64,000 nucleotides of DNA, taken from Motiliproteus sp. MSK22-1. GTDB lineage: Bacteria; Pseudomonadota; Gammaproteobacteria; Pseudomonadales; Balneatricaceae. The stretch's first letter is position 1. The number at the start of each line of letters is the position of its first letter. A program made the position numbers and the translations under genes. The stretch covers positions 1-64,000 of the forward strand of contig NZ_MIEQ01000018.1 in NCBI RefSeq assembly GCF_001968815.1, written 5' to 3'. Below, one piece after another: positions 38,201-46,831 of the stretch. The notes under the pieces were generated by a model. It was not told where the DNA came from and did no database searches. It saw only the letters and a list, made by a program, of their open reading frames with translations.

Positions 38201-38324
38201 TGTAGATAAAAGGACTGTTTTTAAAGCCTTGCCCTGCTGTCCGTTTACTTGCCCATTGGGCGATAGCAAATAGTAAACCCATATAAAGCAGCAGAATCAC
38301 CAGGATTAGAAGGGGTTCAAACAT
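35295..38324 (-). CDS. CbrA-like sodium:solute symporter/histidine kinase
   Basis: The 1009-residue protein fuses an N-terminal SSS-family transporter-like domain (about 1-500, some 13 helices) to a cytoplasmic linker, a coiled coil (about 650-730) and a histidine kinase: HisKA with GGLVAGIAHEINTPLG (His751) and HATPase with N box (MNSLQHAF), DNGCGM, and GGSGLGAHIV. The layout is that of CbrA/sensor kinases which couple transport and signalling to carbon and nitrogen use. No PAS domain is evident, and no response regulator is beside it (CbrB would be expected next to CbrA), so it is an orphan here. It follows a small membrane ORF with no gap. Confidence 0.9.
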   Translation of the reverse strand: MFEPLLILVILLLYMGLLFAIAQWASKRTAGQGFKNSPFIYSLSIGVYCTSWTFYGSVGSAANNGVLFLIIYLGPTLVLIFAGTLLRKMVRVKSRHHVTSIADLISSRYNKSQTLAAMVTIVCLIGILPYIALQLKAITNTFNLLSANGLASTTTSSSFNVEMITVVLMIIFTILFGVRHLDPTERHQGMMVALATESIVKLVAFFLAGLFVTFGLFDGFGDLLDQAERLSQNHLALQKMSQTPALTSWVTLAILAMSAFLFLPRQFHVMVVENANEQHINTAQWLIPSYLLLINIFVIPVALAGMILGHGPEQADTFVLLLPLQADQRWLSLLVFIGGFSAATGMILVSAMTLSTMITNHLVLPIIESIGRLRHLRTHLLQLRWLAVAVFISSGYLFNQVLGNTFMLVNMGLISFAAILQFAPLIVGGLFWRSANAKGAMAGLTAGFFGWFYTLLLPTFIKSGWWPQDWLDQGPFGITLLNPEALLGLSVLDPLPHAVFWSMVLNIGAYVAVSLSNSSSKEEEALANEFIDILKEETRQLPTLDQEENILLVSKVALLRGCFSEYMPTDLVSSAINRCIQNTNLEGKEKVSLLQATYLKNEAETILSGAIGSAAAHKAIQRSNIFSEEEQNQLSTMYSDLLAEIHLSPEELWSKVDYYQEREQMISDHAEQQQHTIERLESEAIQRLNAEQALKELNEKLEQRVEQRTAELKSSNVNLRSTLQQLQQTQKQLVEADKMAALGGLVAGIAHEINTPLGNSLTAASLLKDEYGQLSGNYQNNSLTRSDFDNFNSVANESLEIILTNSERAAQLIQSFKQVAVDQTSDERRNFQLKHYIEEVLFSLKPLLKNNAHEIAVSGDEINIDSYPGAYSQIITNLVMNSLQHAFAQTDNGRIQIEIKDSGESILMNYRDNGCGMSSRQLRRIYDPFYTTRRGEGGSGLGAHIVYNLVTQQLKGQIDCKSKVGQGTVFNIRLPTKIPSDKKNAVNEPHQNEDTADKPPDEGSNDFVI

Positions 38325-38564
38325 TTACTCTGTTGCCCCGTCTGAATCTTTAGGTGAAGGTTTCTGCGTTCGGGCGTTTGACCGACTAATGGCAAATAGT
38401 GCGACTATGGCCCCTACCCAGCATAGAAATAAAAAATGGATTAATTGACTGAGGGACCAGGGGGGGGACTGAGCAACTAAGGGCCAGCTGACCACCACCA
38501 AACCGAACAGGAATAATAGCACTTGAAAACCAATGCGCTGCAAAGGGGTGTCTTTAGGTTGCAT
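38325..38564 (-). CDS. Small membrane protein upstream of the symporter kinase
   Basis: The 79-residue protein has two hydrophobic helices (about residues 11-31 and 42-58) and a polar C-terminus. Its stop codon is directly followed by the kinase ATG, so translation is coupled. In Pseudomonas a small ORF, cbrX, precedes cbrA in a similar coupled position; homology is not provable from this sequence alone. Confidence 0.7.
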   Translation of the reverse strand: MQPKDTPLQRIGFQVLLFLFGLVVVSWPLVAQSPPWSLSQLIHFLFLCWVGAIVALFAISRSNARTQKPSPKDSDGATE

Positions 38565-39001
38565 ATGGGAGACTCCATTGAGCTGGCCAGAAGTTATGAC
38601 AGTTGTACTTTTTCATTTGTTTTGGGTTTGGCCGAGCTTGTTTACGAGGGAAAGTCCCAGCATATTGATAGTCTAGGTCAGCAATTGATATCTGTCGCAC
38701 CCTGGGCTCTAAAGCTATATTTGAGATTGCAGGTGGGTGACTGGTCTAATTTGAAAGACTTCTTTTTGTTAGAGCAAACCATACTACCAGTCTGTTAACT
38801 CGGAACCATTCATCGATAGTCGTGTATCTTTTTACTGCTGCAATGCCTGCTGCGGAGGGTCTACAGGTTTTCAGCAAAGGTGTGCTTGAAGTGGGTTAAG
38901 AATAAGGAGAGTAAGACGTTGAGGATTCCCCCGTACACATGCCTGCATAGGGGGGAGGGGTGAGCAATTGTTTATGCTGAACCAGCGGGTTAGCCGCTGA
39001 T
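38565..39001. other. Intergenic region between fds operon and kinase unit
   Basis: No gene is supported. A CCCCC/GGGGG pair around a 17-nt loop near 38928-38955 lies downstream of fdsD and may form a weak terminator stem. The rest should contain the promoter of the kinase unit. Confidence 0.4.
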
Positions 39002-39250
39002 TCAGGAGGACTCAATAAGCATTTCTACAGCGCGTTTTGAAGGGGCACTCAGACCAGAGCCGTCTTCTAGCTGATAACGTATAATGTCCTTTTTCATAGA
39101 GCGAGCCCAGAATTTAGTCAGATGCGTCGCTACCGCCTTTGCTGTGGCGTCTGTATCACCGTGATAAAGGTTATTAGCAGTGATTTCATTGATCATCTTA
39201 ATCAAAGGAGCTGCTTTGTTAGATGGTTCTGCGTGTTGAGAATTTTCCAT
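39002..39250 (-). CDS. fdsD: Formate dehydrogenase delta subunit
   Basis: FdsD is a small subunit of the soluble NAD+-dependent molybdenum formate dehydrogenase. The 82-residue protein matches the family in the core LIKMINEITANNLYHGD and HLTKFWARSMKKDIIRY. It is the last gene of the fdsGBA-fdhD-fdsD operon, 15 bp after fdhD. Confidence 0.92.
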   Translation of the reverse strand: MENSQHAEPSNKAAPLIKMINEITANNLYHGDTDATAKAVATHLTKFWARSMKKDIIRYQLEDGSGLSAPSKRAVEMLIESS

Positions 39251-39265
39251 TGCTCAATATGACTC

Positions 39266-40087
39266 CTAACGTAGAGTAGTATAAATAACATGGCGACCCG
39301 TGCGGGCAAAACCAATCAGATTCAACCCCGCCTCTTCTGCCAGTTGAACAGCTAAAGAGGTAGGGGCTGAGACAGCTGCCAGTGTGGTGATACCCACGCT
39401 GGTGGTTTTTTGCACCATTTCATAGCTGGCCCTGCTGGATACCAGGGCAAAGCCTTGTGAAAAATTGACCTTTTTCCGGCAAAGTGCACCGATAAGTTTG
39501 TCCAGCGCGTTGTGGCGTCCGACGTCTTCTCTCAAAAGCACTATGTCACCCTGAAGATTGCACCAGGCAGCACCATGAAATGCACCCGTGAGAGCCTGCA
39601 TCGGTTGCCAGTTGGTGAGCTCTGTCACCGCCCGTTGCAGCGCTTCAGATGCTGGTATCGGGCTTGAGGTTACCTTCGCTGTACTACGGATGGCCTGATT
39701 CAAAGATTCAGCACCACAGAGGCCACAACCGGTTCGGCCTGCTAAATTTCGACGACGCTGTGTTAGCTCATTCATACGTTGAGACGCTATCGAAACCTGC
39801 AATTCGTACCCTTGGGGGTGGCGCTCTACCTCGACTCCGTAAAACTCCTCAGCTTTTTCGACAATGCCCTCAGTCAGGCTAAAACCAAGAGCAAAGTCAT
39901 CAAGATCCTGAGGGCTGGCCATCATCACCACGTGGGATATGCCGTTGTAGACCAGAGCGACTGCATGCTCTTCGGCGATCCTGTCAGTCAACTTTTCCAG
40001 GTGTCCTTGCTGCCAGCGCTGAACAGTAACAGTTTCATATCCTTCCATGGATTTCGAATCCGTAGACTGTGCGTCAGGCAGCGACAT
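39266..40087 (-). CDS. fdhD: Formate dehydrogenase accessory sulfurtransferase
   Basis: FdhD delivers sulfur to the molybdenum cofactor of formate dehydrogenase, needed for activity. The 273-residue protein has the conserved RTGCGLCGAESL (CxxC sulfur-transfer motif), GAFHGAAW and REDVGRHNALDKLIG. It overlaps the fdsA stop by one base and precedes fdsD, so the maturation factor is made with its client. Confidence 0.96.
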   Translation of the reverse strand: MSLPDAQSTDSKSMEGYETVTVQRWQQGHLEKLTDRIAEEHAVALVYNGISHVVMMASPQDLDDFALGFSLTEGIVEKAEEFYGVEVERHPQGYELQVSIASQRMNELTQRRRNLAGRTGCGLCGAESLNQAIRSTAKVTSSPIPASEALQRAVTELTNWQPMQALTGAFHGAAWCNLQGDIVLLREDVGRHNALDKLIGALCRKKVNFSQGFALVSSRASYEMVQKTTSVGITTLAAVSAPTSLAVQLAEEAGLNLIGFARTGRHVIYTTLR

Positions 40088-42984
40088 TAGCTCCGCTCCA
40101 GGCCCGGCTGAGCCTGCTTAAGTAAATCCAGTTGCTGTTTATTGGAAGCCTGATGGCGCTGTTGCCAGCTTGATGGCTGACTGACTTTTTCCAACTGCAC
40201 TGCCGTGACTTTATATTCAGGACAGTTTGTTGCCCAGTCAGAGTTATCAGTGGTAATAACGTTGGCTCCGCTACCTGGATGGTGGAAGGTGGTATACACC
40301 ACGCCTGGCTGCATTCTATCGCTGATGGCGGCACGCATGACGGTATCACCGGCACGGCTGGTTATTCCCAACCAATCACCATCGCAGATACCTCGTTCTT
40401 CGGCATCGTGAGGATGGATCTCCAGCACGTCTTCATCATGCCAGACCTGATTCTCTGTTCGACGGGTTTGAGCCCCTACGTTGTATTGGCTGAGAATACG
40501 CCCGGTTGTTAACAACAGTGGGAAGCGGCGGTTAGTCCGTTCTTCTGTGGCCACGTATTGGGTAATAGAAAAGTTACCCTTGCCAATCGGGAAATCCTCA
40601 ACATGCATGATCGGCATACCTTCCGGGTTCTGCTCATTGCATGGCCATTGGATACTACCGAGCCGGTCGAGTTTTTCGAAACTGACGCCTGTGAAGGTCG
40701 GAGTCAGGCGAGCAATTTCATCCATGATCTCAGAAGGGTGGCTGTAGTTCATAGGATACCCCAGGGCATTGGACAGATCCTGAGTGACTTCCCAGTCTTC
40801 TTTACCCGCCAATGGCGGCATAACCTTGCGAACCATGTTGATGCGACGTTCACCGTTAGTGAAGGTTCCGTTCTTCTCCAGGAAGGTGGAGCCTGGCAAC
40901 AGTACGTGGGCAAATTTAGCTGTTTCGTTAAGGAAGATATCCTGTACGATCAGACAGTCCATAGCACGTAGTGCTGCTTCAACATGTTGAGTATTGGGAT
41001 CAGACTGGGCGATATCTTCGCCTTGGACATAGAGTCCCTTAAATGTGCCTTCGATGGCTGCATCGAACATATTTGGTATACGCAGACCAGGTACGTCATC
41101 AATTTTTGTTCCCCAGGCTTCTTCAAAACTGTGACGAACTTTGTCATCGGAAACGTGCTGGTATCCAGGTAAGTCCTGAGGGAAGGAACCCATATCACAA
41201 GAGCCCTGAACATTATTCTGTCCACGCAATGGATTGACGCCAACACCTTCTCGACCGATATTTCCGGTGGCCATTGCAAGGTTGGCAATACCCATGACTG
41301 CAGTAGAGCCCTGACTGTGTTCAGTGACCCCCAGACCGTAGTAAATAGCGGCGTTGGGAACGGTAGCATAGAGGCGTGCTGCCTTGCGCACTTGCTCCGC
41401 GGCTACTCCGGTAATGCTTTCATTGGATTCAGGGGAGTTTTCTGGCTGACTGATAAATTCACGCCATGCCTGATACGCTTCTGTGGCACAACGGGACTCG
41501 ATGAAGTCCTTATCCTCAAGGCCTTCTGTTATCACCACATGAGCCAGGGCATTAATCATTGCAACGTTGCTTCCAGGTAGAAGCGGCAGGTGATGTCCTT
41601 CCTTCAGGTGAGGGGTGTCAAGCAAATCGATACGACGAGGGTCTACAACGATTAGCTTTGCTCCCTGACGGAGGCGCTTTCGGGCGAGGGATCCAAATAC
41701 CGGGTGTGCGTCGGTGGGATTGGCACCGATAACCAGGATCACATCGGAATGCATCACCGAATCGAATGTCTGGGTTCCAGCGGATTCACCCAAAGTAACC
41801 TTCAGACCGTAACCGGTCGGTGAGTGACATACACGGGCACAGGTATCAGTATTGTTGTTGCCAAAGGCTGCACGGATCAGCTTTTGTACTAAATAAGTTT
41901 CTTCATTAGTACAGCGCGATGAAGTAATACCACCGATACTTTCTCGGCCATATTCTGCCTGGATCGCTTTCAGTTTTTTGGCAGAAAAAGCAATCGCCTC
42001 TTCCCAGCTAACCGGGCGCCAAGGCTGATCGATACTGTCACGAATCATCGGTTCACGAATACGATCTTTGTGAGTCGCATAACCGAAGGCAAAACGACCC
42101 TTAACACAGGAGTGGCCATGGTTGGCTTCACCCCCTTTGTAAGGAACCATTCTGATCAGTTGATCACCCTTCATTTCTGCTTTGAAGGAACAGCCTACTC
42201 CGCAGTATGCGCAGGTAGTGACGACACTGTGCTCTGGCTGGCCCTGGTCAATAACACTCTTTTCCATCAGGGTTGAGGTGGGGCAGCTTTGTACGCAAGC
42301 ACCACAGGATACACAATCTGATTCCAGGAAAGGCTGGTCTTGCCCGGCACTGACCGTTGAGTTGAATCCACGTCCCTGAATAGTCAGAGCAAAGGTACCC
42401 TGAACTTCTTCACAGGCACGAACGCAGCGGGAGCAGACGATGCACTTGCTAGGATCAAAACTGAAGTAAGGGTTGGAATGGTCCTTCTCAGCATCCAGGT
42501 GATTGTCGCCGTCAAAACCATAGCGTACTTCTCTTAAGCCTACGGCACCGGCCATATCCTGTAGTTCACAATCGCCGTTACTGGGGCAGGTCAGGCAGTC
42601 CAGCGGATGGTCCGAGATATAAAGCTCCATGACGTTACGGCGCAGTCTGCCCAGTTTTTCATTCTGGGTAGAAACTTTCATACCCTGTTCGGCAGGAGTC
42701 GTACAGGAGGCCGGGTAACCACGTCGGCCTTCTACCTGCACCGCGCAAAGGCGGCAGGAACCGAATGCTTCGAGATTATCACTGGCACAAAGCTTGGGAA
42801 TATTGATATCCACCAGAGCTGCAGCACGCAATACGGAAGTGCCTTCTGGTACGGTGATTTCAACACCATCAATTTCCAGCGTTACCAGGTTTTCTGATAC
42901 TGATACTGGAGTACCATAATCTTTGTCATGGTTGAACGTCGGTTTGAAGGACGGGTCCGCTTTGGGATCATAATGTTCAAGCAT
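40087..42984 (-). CDS. fdsA: Formate dehydrogenase alpha subunit (Mo-bisMGD, NAD+-linked)
   Basis: FdsA oxidises formate to CO2. The 965-residue protein has an N-terminal NuoG-like 2Fe-2S domain (CASDNLEAFGSCRLCAVQVEG), a His-Cys cluster block (HPLDCLTCPSNGDCELQ), two 4Fe-4S motifs (CIVCSRCVRACEEVQ; CVSCGACVQSCP), the CAYCGVGC cluster and the Mo-site Cys in TCARVCHSPTGYGLKVTLGE, then a molydopterin-binding C-terminus. The frame extends 21 residues further but MLEHYDPKAD at 42984 is preferred. It overlaps fdsB by 8 bp. Confidence 0.96.
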   Translation of the reverse strand: MLEHYDPKADPSFKPTFNHDKDYGTPVSVSENLVTLEIDGVEITVPEGTSVLRAAALVDINIPKLCASDNLEAFGSCRLCAVQVEGRRGYPASCTTPAEQGMKVSTQNEKLGRLRRNVMELYISDHPLDCLTCPSNGDCELQDMAGAVGLREVRYGFDGDNHLDAEKDHSNPYFSFDPSKCIVCSRCVRACEEVQGTFALTIQGRGFNSTVSAGQDQPFLESDCVSCGACVQSCPTSTLMEKSVIDQGQPEHSVVTTCAYCGVGCSFKAEMKGDQLIRMVPYKGGEANHGHSCVKGRFAFGYATHKDRIREPMIRDSIDQPWRPVSWEEAIAFSAKKLKAIQAEYGRESIGGITSSRCTNEETYLVQKLIRAAFGNNNTDTCARVCHSPTGYGLKVTLGESAGTQTFDSVMHSDVILVIGANPTDAHPVFGSLARKRLRQGAKLIVVDPRRIDLLDTPHLKEGHHLPLLPGSNVAMINALAHVVITEGLEDKDFIESRCATEAYQAWREFISQPENSPESNESITGVAAEQVRKAARLYATVPNAAIYYGLGVTEHSQGSTAVMGIANLAMATGNIGREGVGVNPLRGQNNVQGSCDMGSFPQDLPGYQHVSDDKVRHSFEEAWGTKIDDVPGLRIPNMFDAAIEGTFKGLYVQGEDIAQSDPNTQHVEAALRAMDCLIVQDIFLNETAKFAHVLLPGSTFLEKNGTFTNGERRINMVRKVMPPLAGKEDWEVTQDLSNALGYPMNYSHPSEIMDEIARLTPTFTGVSFEKLDRLGSIQWPCNEQNPEGMPIMHVEDFPIGKGNFSITQYVATEERTNRRFPLLLTTGRILSQYNVGAQTRRTENQVWHDEDVLEIHPHDAEERGICDGDWLGITSRAGDTVMRAAISDRMQPGVVYTTFHHPGSGANVITTDNSDWATNCPEYKVTAVQLEKVSQPSSWQQRHQASNKQQLDLLKQAQPGLERS

Positions 42985-44581
42985 TGTCGTTCTCCCCGAT
43001 AACGTTTGAATTAATATTGAAATCTTCTGGGAAGTAGTTGACGGCACTTCGGACCGGGTTAGGCGTCATGCCTCCCATAGCGCAGAGTGAGCCATCTTCC
43101 ATTGTGTCGCAGAGATCTTCCAGGAGCTGGAGGTGGGCACTGTGATTATCTCTATCTTCAGTGCTCAGAATACGGTCGATGACTTCTACGCCACGAGTTG
43201 ATCCGATTCTGCAGGGTGTGCACTTACCGCAGGATTCCTCAACACAGAACTCCATTGCAAAGCGAGCCTGTTCAGACATATTGACACTTTCGTCGAAGAC
43301 TACAACACCACCGTGGCCCAATACAGCGCCTACTTCGGCAAAGGATTCATAATCCAATGCAGTATCCCATTGGCTTTCTGGTAGATAGGCGCCCAGAGGC
43401 CCTCCTACTTGCACTGCCCGCATCGGGCGTCCACTGGCGGTACCGTTGCCGTAATCAATCATTAATTGTCTCAGGCTCGGACCAAAGGCGAGTTCGACCA
43501 AGCCGCCGCGCTGGATATTGCCTGCCAGTTGGAACGGCAGGGTTCCGCGGGAACGTCCCATACCGTAGTCTGCATAGGCTTGGCCTCCCTCGGCGAGAAT
43601 ATAAGGTATAGCCGCAAGGGTCAGTACATTGTTAACTACTGTGGGTTGGCCAAACAAACCGACTATTGCTGGTAGTGGCGGCTTAGCCCGAACGAGCCCC
43701 CGCTTACCTTCGAGACTTTCGAGCAAGGATGTCTCTTCACCACAGATGTAAGCACCTGCTCCGAGGCGCACTTCCAGATGAAATGCTTTACCACTACCCA
43801 GAAGGTTAGGTCCCAGGTAACCAGCGGCTTCGGCTTTGCTGATGGCTTCGTTGAATATCTGTTGAGCAAGAGGGTATTCAGATCTTAAATAGATATAACC
43901 CTGGTCGGCACCCACAGCTAAGCCTGCGATAGCCATGCCTTCTATTAGCATATAAGGGTCGGCTTCCATCACAAGACGGTCAGCAAAAGTACCTGAATCC
44001 CCTTCATCGGCATTGCAGACGATGTATTTCTGAGTGCTTTGCTTCAGCGGGTCATTGCTAGTGGGTTGGGCATCCAAAACCGTTTGCCACTTGATTCCGG
44101 CAGGGAAGGCTGCTCCTCCACGACCGCGTAAGCCAGAAGTTTTAACTTCATCAACAATTTCCTGGCCACTCATTTTCAGCGCTTTTTCTAATCCGTTGAA
44201 ACCGCTGTGAGCTCGATAGTCTTCAATTGATAATGGGTCGGTAATACCGGCACGGGCAAAAGTGAGTCGCTGCTGGTTTTTCAGATAAGGGATCTCTTCT
44301 GTTAAACCCTGGCATAAAGGATGGTTACTCTTTCCCGCTAACATTCCGCTGTCGAGCAACTCAGGAATGTCTCTTGCTGTGACCGGTCCAAAAGCGACCC
44401 GACCCTGATCAGTTTCTACCTCGACTAAAGGCTCCAGCCAGAACAGGCCTCGGGATCCATTGCGGATAATTTCGATTTGCTCGCCACGGGCCTGGCTTTC
44501 TGTTGCCAGCTTTGTGACAACGTGCTCAGCTCCCAACGCCTGGGCAGTCGTATCACGAGGAACATAAACTTTGACGGTCAT
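42977..44581 (-). CDS. fdsB: Formate dehydrogenase beta subunit (NuoF-like)
   Basis: FdsB carries FMN and passes electrons from formate to NAD+. The 534-residue protein joins an N-terminal thioredoxin-like 2Fe-2S type region to a NuoF core: GLRGRGGAAFPAGIKW (FMN/NADH glycine-rich), ICNADEGDSGTFADR, GAYICGEETSLLESLEG, and the 4Fe-4S motif ESCGKCTPCRIGSTRG. Single-base overlap with fdsG, 8-bp overlap with fdsA. Confidence 0.96.
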   Translation of the reverse strand: MTVKVYVPRDTTAQALGAEHVVTKLATESQARGEQIEIIRNGSRGLFWLEPLVEVETDQGRVAFGPVTARDIPELLDSGMLAGKSNHPLCQGLTEEIPYLKNQQRLTFARAGITDPLSIEDYRAHSGFNGLEKALKMSGQEIVDEVKTSGLRGRGGAAFPAGIKWQTVLDAQPTSNDPLKQSTQKYIVCNADEGDSGTFADRLVMEADPYMLIEGMAIAGLAVGADQGYIYLRSEYPLAQQIFNEAISKAEAAGYLGPNLLGSGKAFHLEVRLGAGAYICGEETSLLESLEGKRGLVRAKPPLPAIVGLFGQPTVVNNVLTLAAIPYILAEGGQAYADYGMGRSRGTLPFQLAGNIQRGGLVELAFGPSLRQLMIDYGNGTASGRPMRAVQVGGPLGAYLPESQWDTALDYESFAEVGAVLGHGGVVVFDESVNMSEQARFAMEFCVEESCGKCTPCRIGSTRGVEVIDRILSTEDRDNHSAHLQLLEDLCDTMEDGSLCAMGGMTPNPVRSAVNYFPEDFNINSNVIGENDNA

Positions 44582-45084
44582 TACTTCACCTCCAGAGGCA
44601 GTGTTGACAACTCGTCTACCAGTTCATCGAATCGAGCTGGGTCAACACGGCCGATGACTTCGTCACCAATGCGAACAGAAGGGCCGCAGGCACAGTTACC
44701 GAGGCAGTACACCGGCTCCAGGCTAAACTCTTTGTCCGGGCTGGTCTGATGATAGTCTATGCCTAATTTGGATTGAGCATATTGTTCAAGCTCTCTGGAC
44801 CCTCTGGCCTGACAGGCTTCAGCGCGGCAAATTTGCAATTGATTACGGCCAGGGGGAGTGGTACGAAAGTGGTGGTAGAAGCTGATCACGCCGTGTATTT
44901 CGGCACTTGTCTGCCGCAATGCATCTGCAATGACTGGAACTGACTCGCTGGGAACATAGCCGAGTTGGTCCTGAATGCCGTGTAGAATCGGCAGTAAGGC
45001 ACCGGGCTCCATTTTCAGCTGATCGACCACAGCTGCAACAACGGACGTTGCTGTTGAGTGATCCGTTTCCGGTAAAGCGCTCAT
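44581..45084 (-). CDS. fdsG: Formate dehydrogenase gamma subunit (NuoE-like)
   Basis: FdsG is the NuoE-like 2Fe-2S subunit that transfers electrons within the diaphorase half. The 167-residue protein has the ligand cysteines in QICRAEACQARGS and VYCLGNCACGPSVRIGD. It is the first gene of the operon; its promoter lies in the intergenic region shared with the divergent ModE-like regulator gene. Confidence 0.95.
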   Translation of the reverse strand: MSALPETDHSTATSVVAAVVDQLKMEPGALLPILHGIQDQLGYVPSESVPVIADALRQTSAEIHGVISFYHHFRTTPPGRNQLQICRAEACQARGSRELEQYAQSKLGIDYHQTSPDKEFSLEPVYCLGNCACGPSVRIGDEVIGRVDPARFDELVDELSTLPLEVK

Positions 45085-45247
45085 CTGTATTACCTGTCTT
45101 TGTTTTTTAATCCCTCGTTTTTACGAGGCTATCATTATAGTTATCGTAATCTCTTCTGGTGCAGGAGCACTTATCTCAGAGAGACCTGTTTTTATGTGGT
45201 TTTTATATAATTCCGTCGCTTATGCATTCAGCAATTCACCAGAACCT

Positions 45248-45299
45248 GTTAAATACCTGAGTAGGTCTTGTTAAATATGTAGTGGAATGCATATTTAAC
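45248..45299. promoter_or_regulatory. Array of GTTAAATA half-sites between fds operon and its regulator
   Basis: GTTAAATATG (45270-45279) and its exact complement CATATTTAAC (45290-45299) form an inverted repeat with 20-bp centre spacing. A third half-site GTTAAATA at 45248 lies 22 bp upstream. The array is in the divergent promoter region of fdsG and the ModE-like regulator, so it is a strong operator candidate. The repeat is seen; binding is inference. Confidence 0.65.
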
Positions 45300-45372
45300 C
45301 CAGTTTATTCCATTACTACTGGTTTAACGGTAGCATTGGTGGCCTGTATAGGGAATATGAAAAGAAGTGCAT

Positions 45373-46443
45373 ATGAAGAGAATACATGTTGAGCCTGCCT
45401 GGTCTTTTCGAGATGAAGCTGGCCACCGTCTCGACCCTCAGCTGTTTCTTCTGTTAAATGGCATTCATGACAAAGGTAAGTTGACTGAAGCAGCGCGACA
45501 GGTTGGGATTTCTTATCGTCACAGCTGGAATTTACTGAATAACTGGGCGGCATTTTTTGGTTGTGAATTAGTGGCCCTGCAAAAAGGTAAAGGTGCCAGT
45601 CTTACGCCTTTGGGGGAAAAGCTGCTTTGGGCCGAGCAGCGTGTGGTTGCCCGGTTGGAGCCGCAACTTAAAAGCTTGGCATCGGAATTAAACCTGGAAA
45701 TTCAGCGTAGCCTGGAAGGAGTTAGTCCGCTATTGCGGATGCATGCCAGCTATGGCTACGCGGTAGAACTGCTGCCGGACTTTGCGGGCGACTACCAGCT
45801 TGATCTGCAATATCGAAGTGCTGAAGAAGCGCTTGCTTCTCTCAATCGAGGCAGCTGCGATGTTGCCGGGTTCCATGTGCCTATAGAGATCCTCAGCGAT
45901 ACATTGATTGATAGCTATCGCCGATACCTTAAACCCCGAGTACATAAGATCATTCGATTTATTACCCGCTGCCAGGGCATCATGATCCGTTCGGGTAATC
46001 CATGTGAGATTTATGATTTAAAGGATCTTGCCGGAAAAAATGTGCGATTTATTAACCGTCAGAAAGATTCCGGTACTCGAGCCCTGCTCGATGAACTGCT
46101 GCTCCGTGCTGGCGTTAATAGTGCTCGTATCAATGGTTTTGAGAATGAAGAGTACACCCACTCAGCCATTGCGGCATATGTTGCTTCCGGAATGGCTGAT
46201 GCGGGTTTTGGCGTAGAAGCAGCGGCTAGACGCTTTGGCTTGGAATTTATCCCGATAACCACTGAGCATTATCTGATGGTTTGCCATAGCAAGACTCTGA
46301 AACAATCGGCAACCCGGAGTCTGCTGGCATCGATTGGGGGAACTGAGTTTCAGAAGGCCGTCGAGGAACTGCCTGGATATTCACTGAATAACTGTGGTGA
46401 TGTTGTGGGTATTGAAGAAATTTTCCCTTGGTTTAGTGGTTAA
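45373..46443 (+). CDS. ModE-like HTH regulator with substrate-binding domain
   Basis: The 356-residue protein joins an N-terminal LysR/ModE-type winged helix (KLTEAARQVGISYRHSWNLLNNW) to a periplasmic-binding-protein-like domain of the COG1910 group (GSCDVAGFHVP, NRQKDSGTRALLDELL, GMADAGFGVEAAARRFGLEF), which may sense molybdate or another small ligand. It is divergent from fdsG, and regulators of this kind (fdsR in Ralstonia) control formate dehydrogenase operons. The in-frame GTG at 45367 is less likely than the ATG at 45373. Confidence 0.85.
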   Translation: MKRIHVEPAWSFRDEAGHRLDPQLFLLLNGIHDKGKLTEAARQVGISYRHSWNLLNNWAAFFGCELVALQKGKGASLTPLGEKLLWAEQRVVARLEPQLKSLASELNLEIQRSLEGVSPLLRMHASYGYAVELLPDFAGDYQLDLQYRSAEEALASLNRGSCDVAGFHVPIEILSDTLIDSYRRYLKPRVHKIIRFITRCQGIMIRSGNPCEIYDLKDLAGKNVRFINRQKDSGTRALLDELLLRAGVNSARINGFENEEYTHSAIAAYVASGMADAGFGVEAAARRFGLEFIPITTEHYLMVCHSKTLKQSATRSLLASIGGTEFQKAVEELPGYSLNNCGDVVGIEEIFPWFSG

Positions 46444-46516
46444 AGTGCATAGACCGTATTGTCAGATGAACTTTATTCAGGGGTGTTTAAAGCGCTTCCA
46501 CTAAATAATCCTGTTT

Positions 46517-46831
46517 CTAAATAAAGAACCGCGCCATGCCGTAGCTGATTAACCCGACTGCAATTGTTATCAGCAGGTGACGGCTCAGTAAAGCAGTTAT
46601 TAGTGCTGCGATAGTGGCGATCAGGTGATGATTGTAAAGGTTGAACTCAATAGCTCCGTCTCTGATTAAACTATTCTGGATAACAATGGCTGAGAGTACA
46701 GCAACAGGTACATAGTTTAATGCAGACTCTATCAGTGGAGGAATGGTCACTAGACCAGCAAGTCCAAAGGGTAAGTAGCGGGGGGTGAAGGTCAGTATTG
46801 CCATTGCGAAAATTAAACCCCAGTCAGTCAT
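46517..46831 (-). CDS. azlD: AzlD-family branched-chain amino acid transport protein
   Basis: The 104-residue protein has four hydrophobic helices and the AzlD start (WGLIFAMAILTFTPRYLPFGLAG). With AzlC it forms an exporter of branched-chain amino acids or related compounds. It overlaps azlC by four bases. Confidence 0.92.
   Translation of the reverse strand: MTDWGLIFAMAILTFTPRYLPFGLAGLVTIPPLIESALNYVPVAVLSAIVIQNSLIRDGAIEFNLYNHHLIATIAALITALLSRHLLITIAVGLISYGMARFFI

Noticed and set aside
38523-38798. 91-codon plus-strand frame upstream of the kinase unit
   Set aside because: Its start overlaps the small membrane gene on the other strand; the rest shows no family features.
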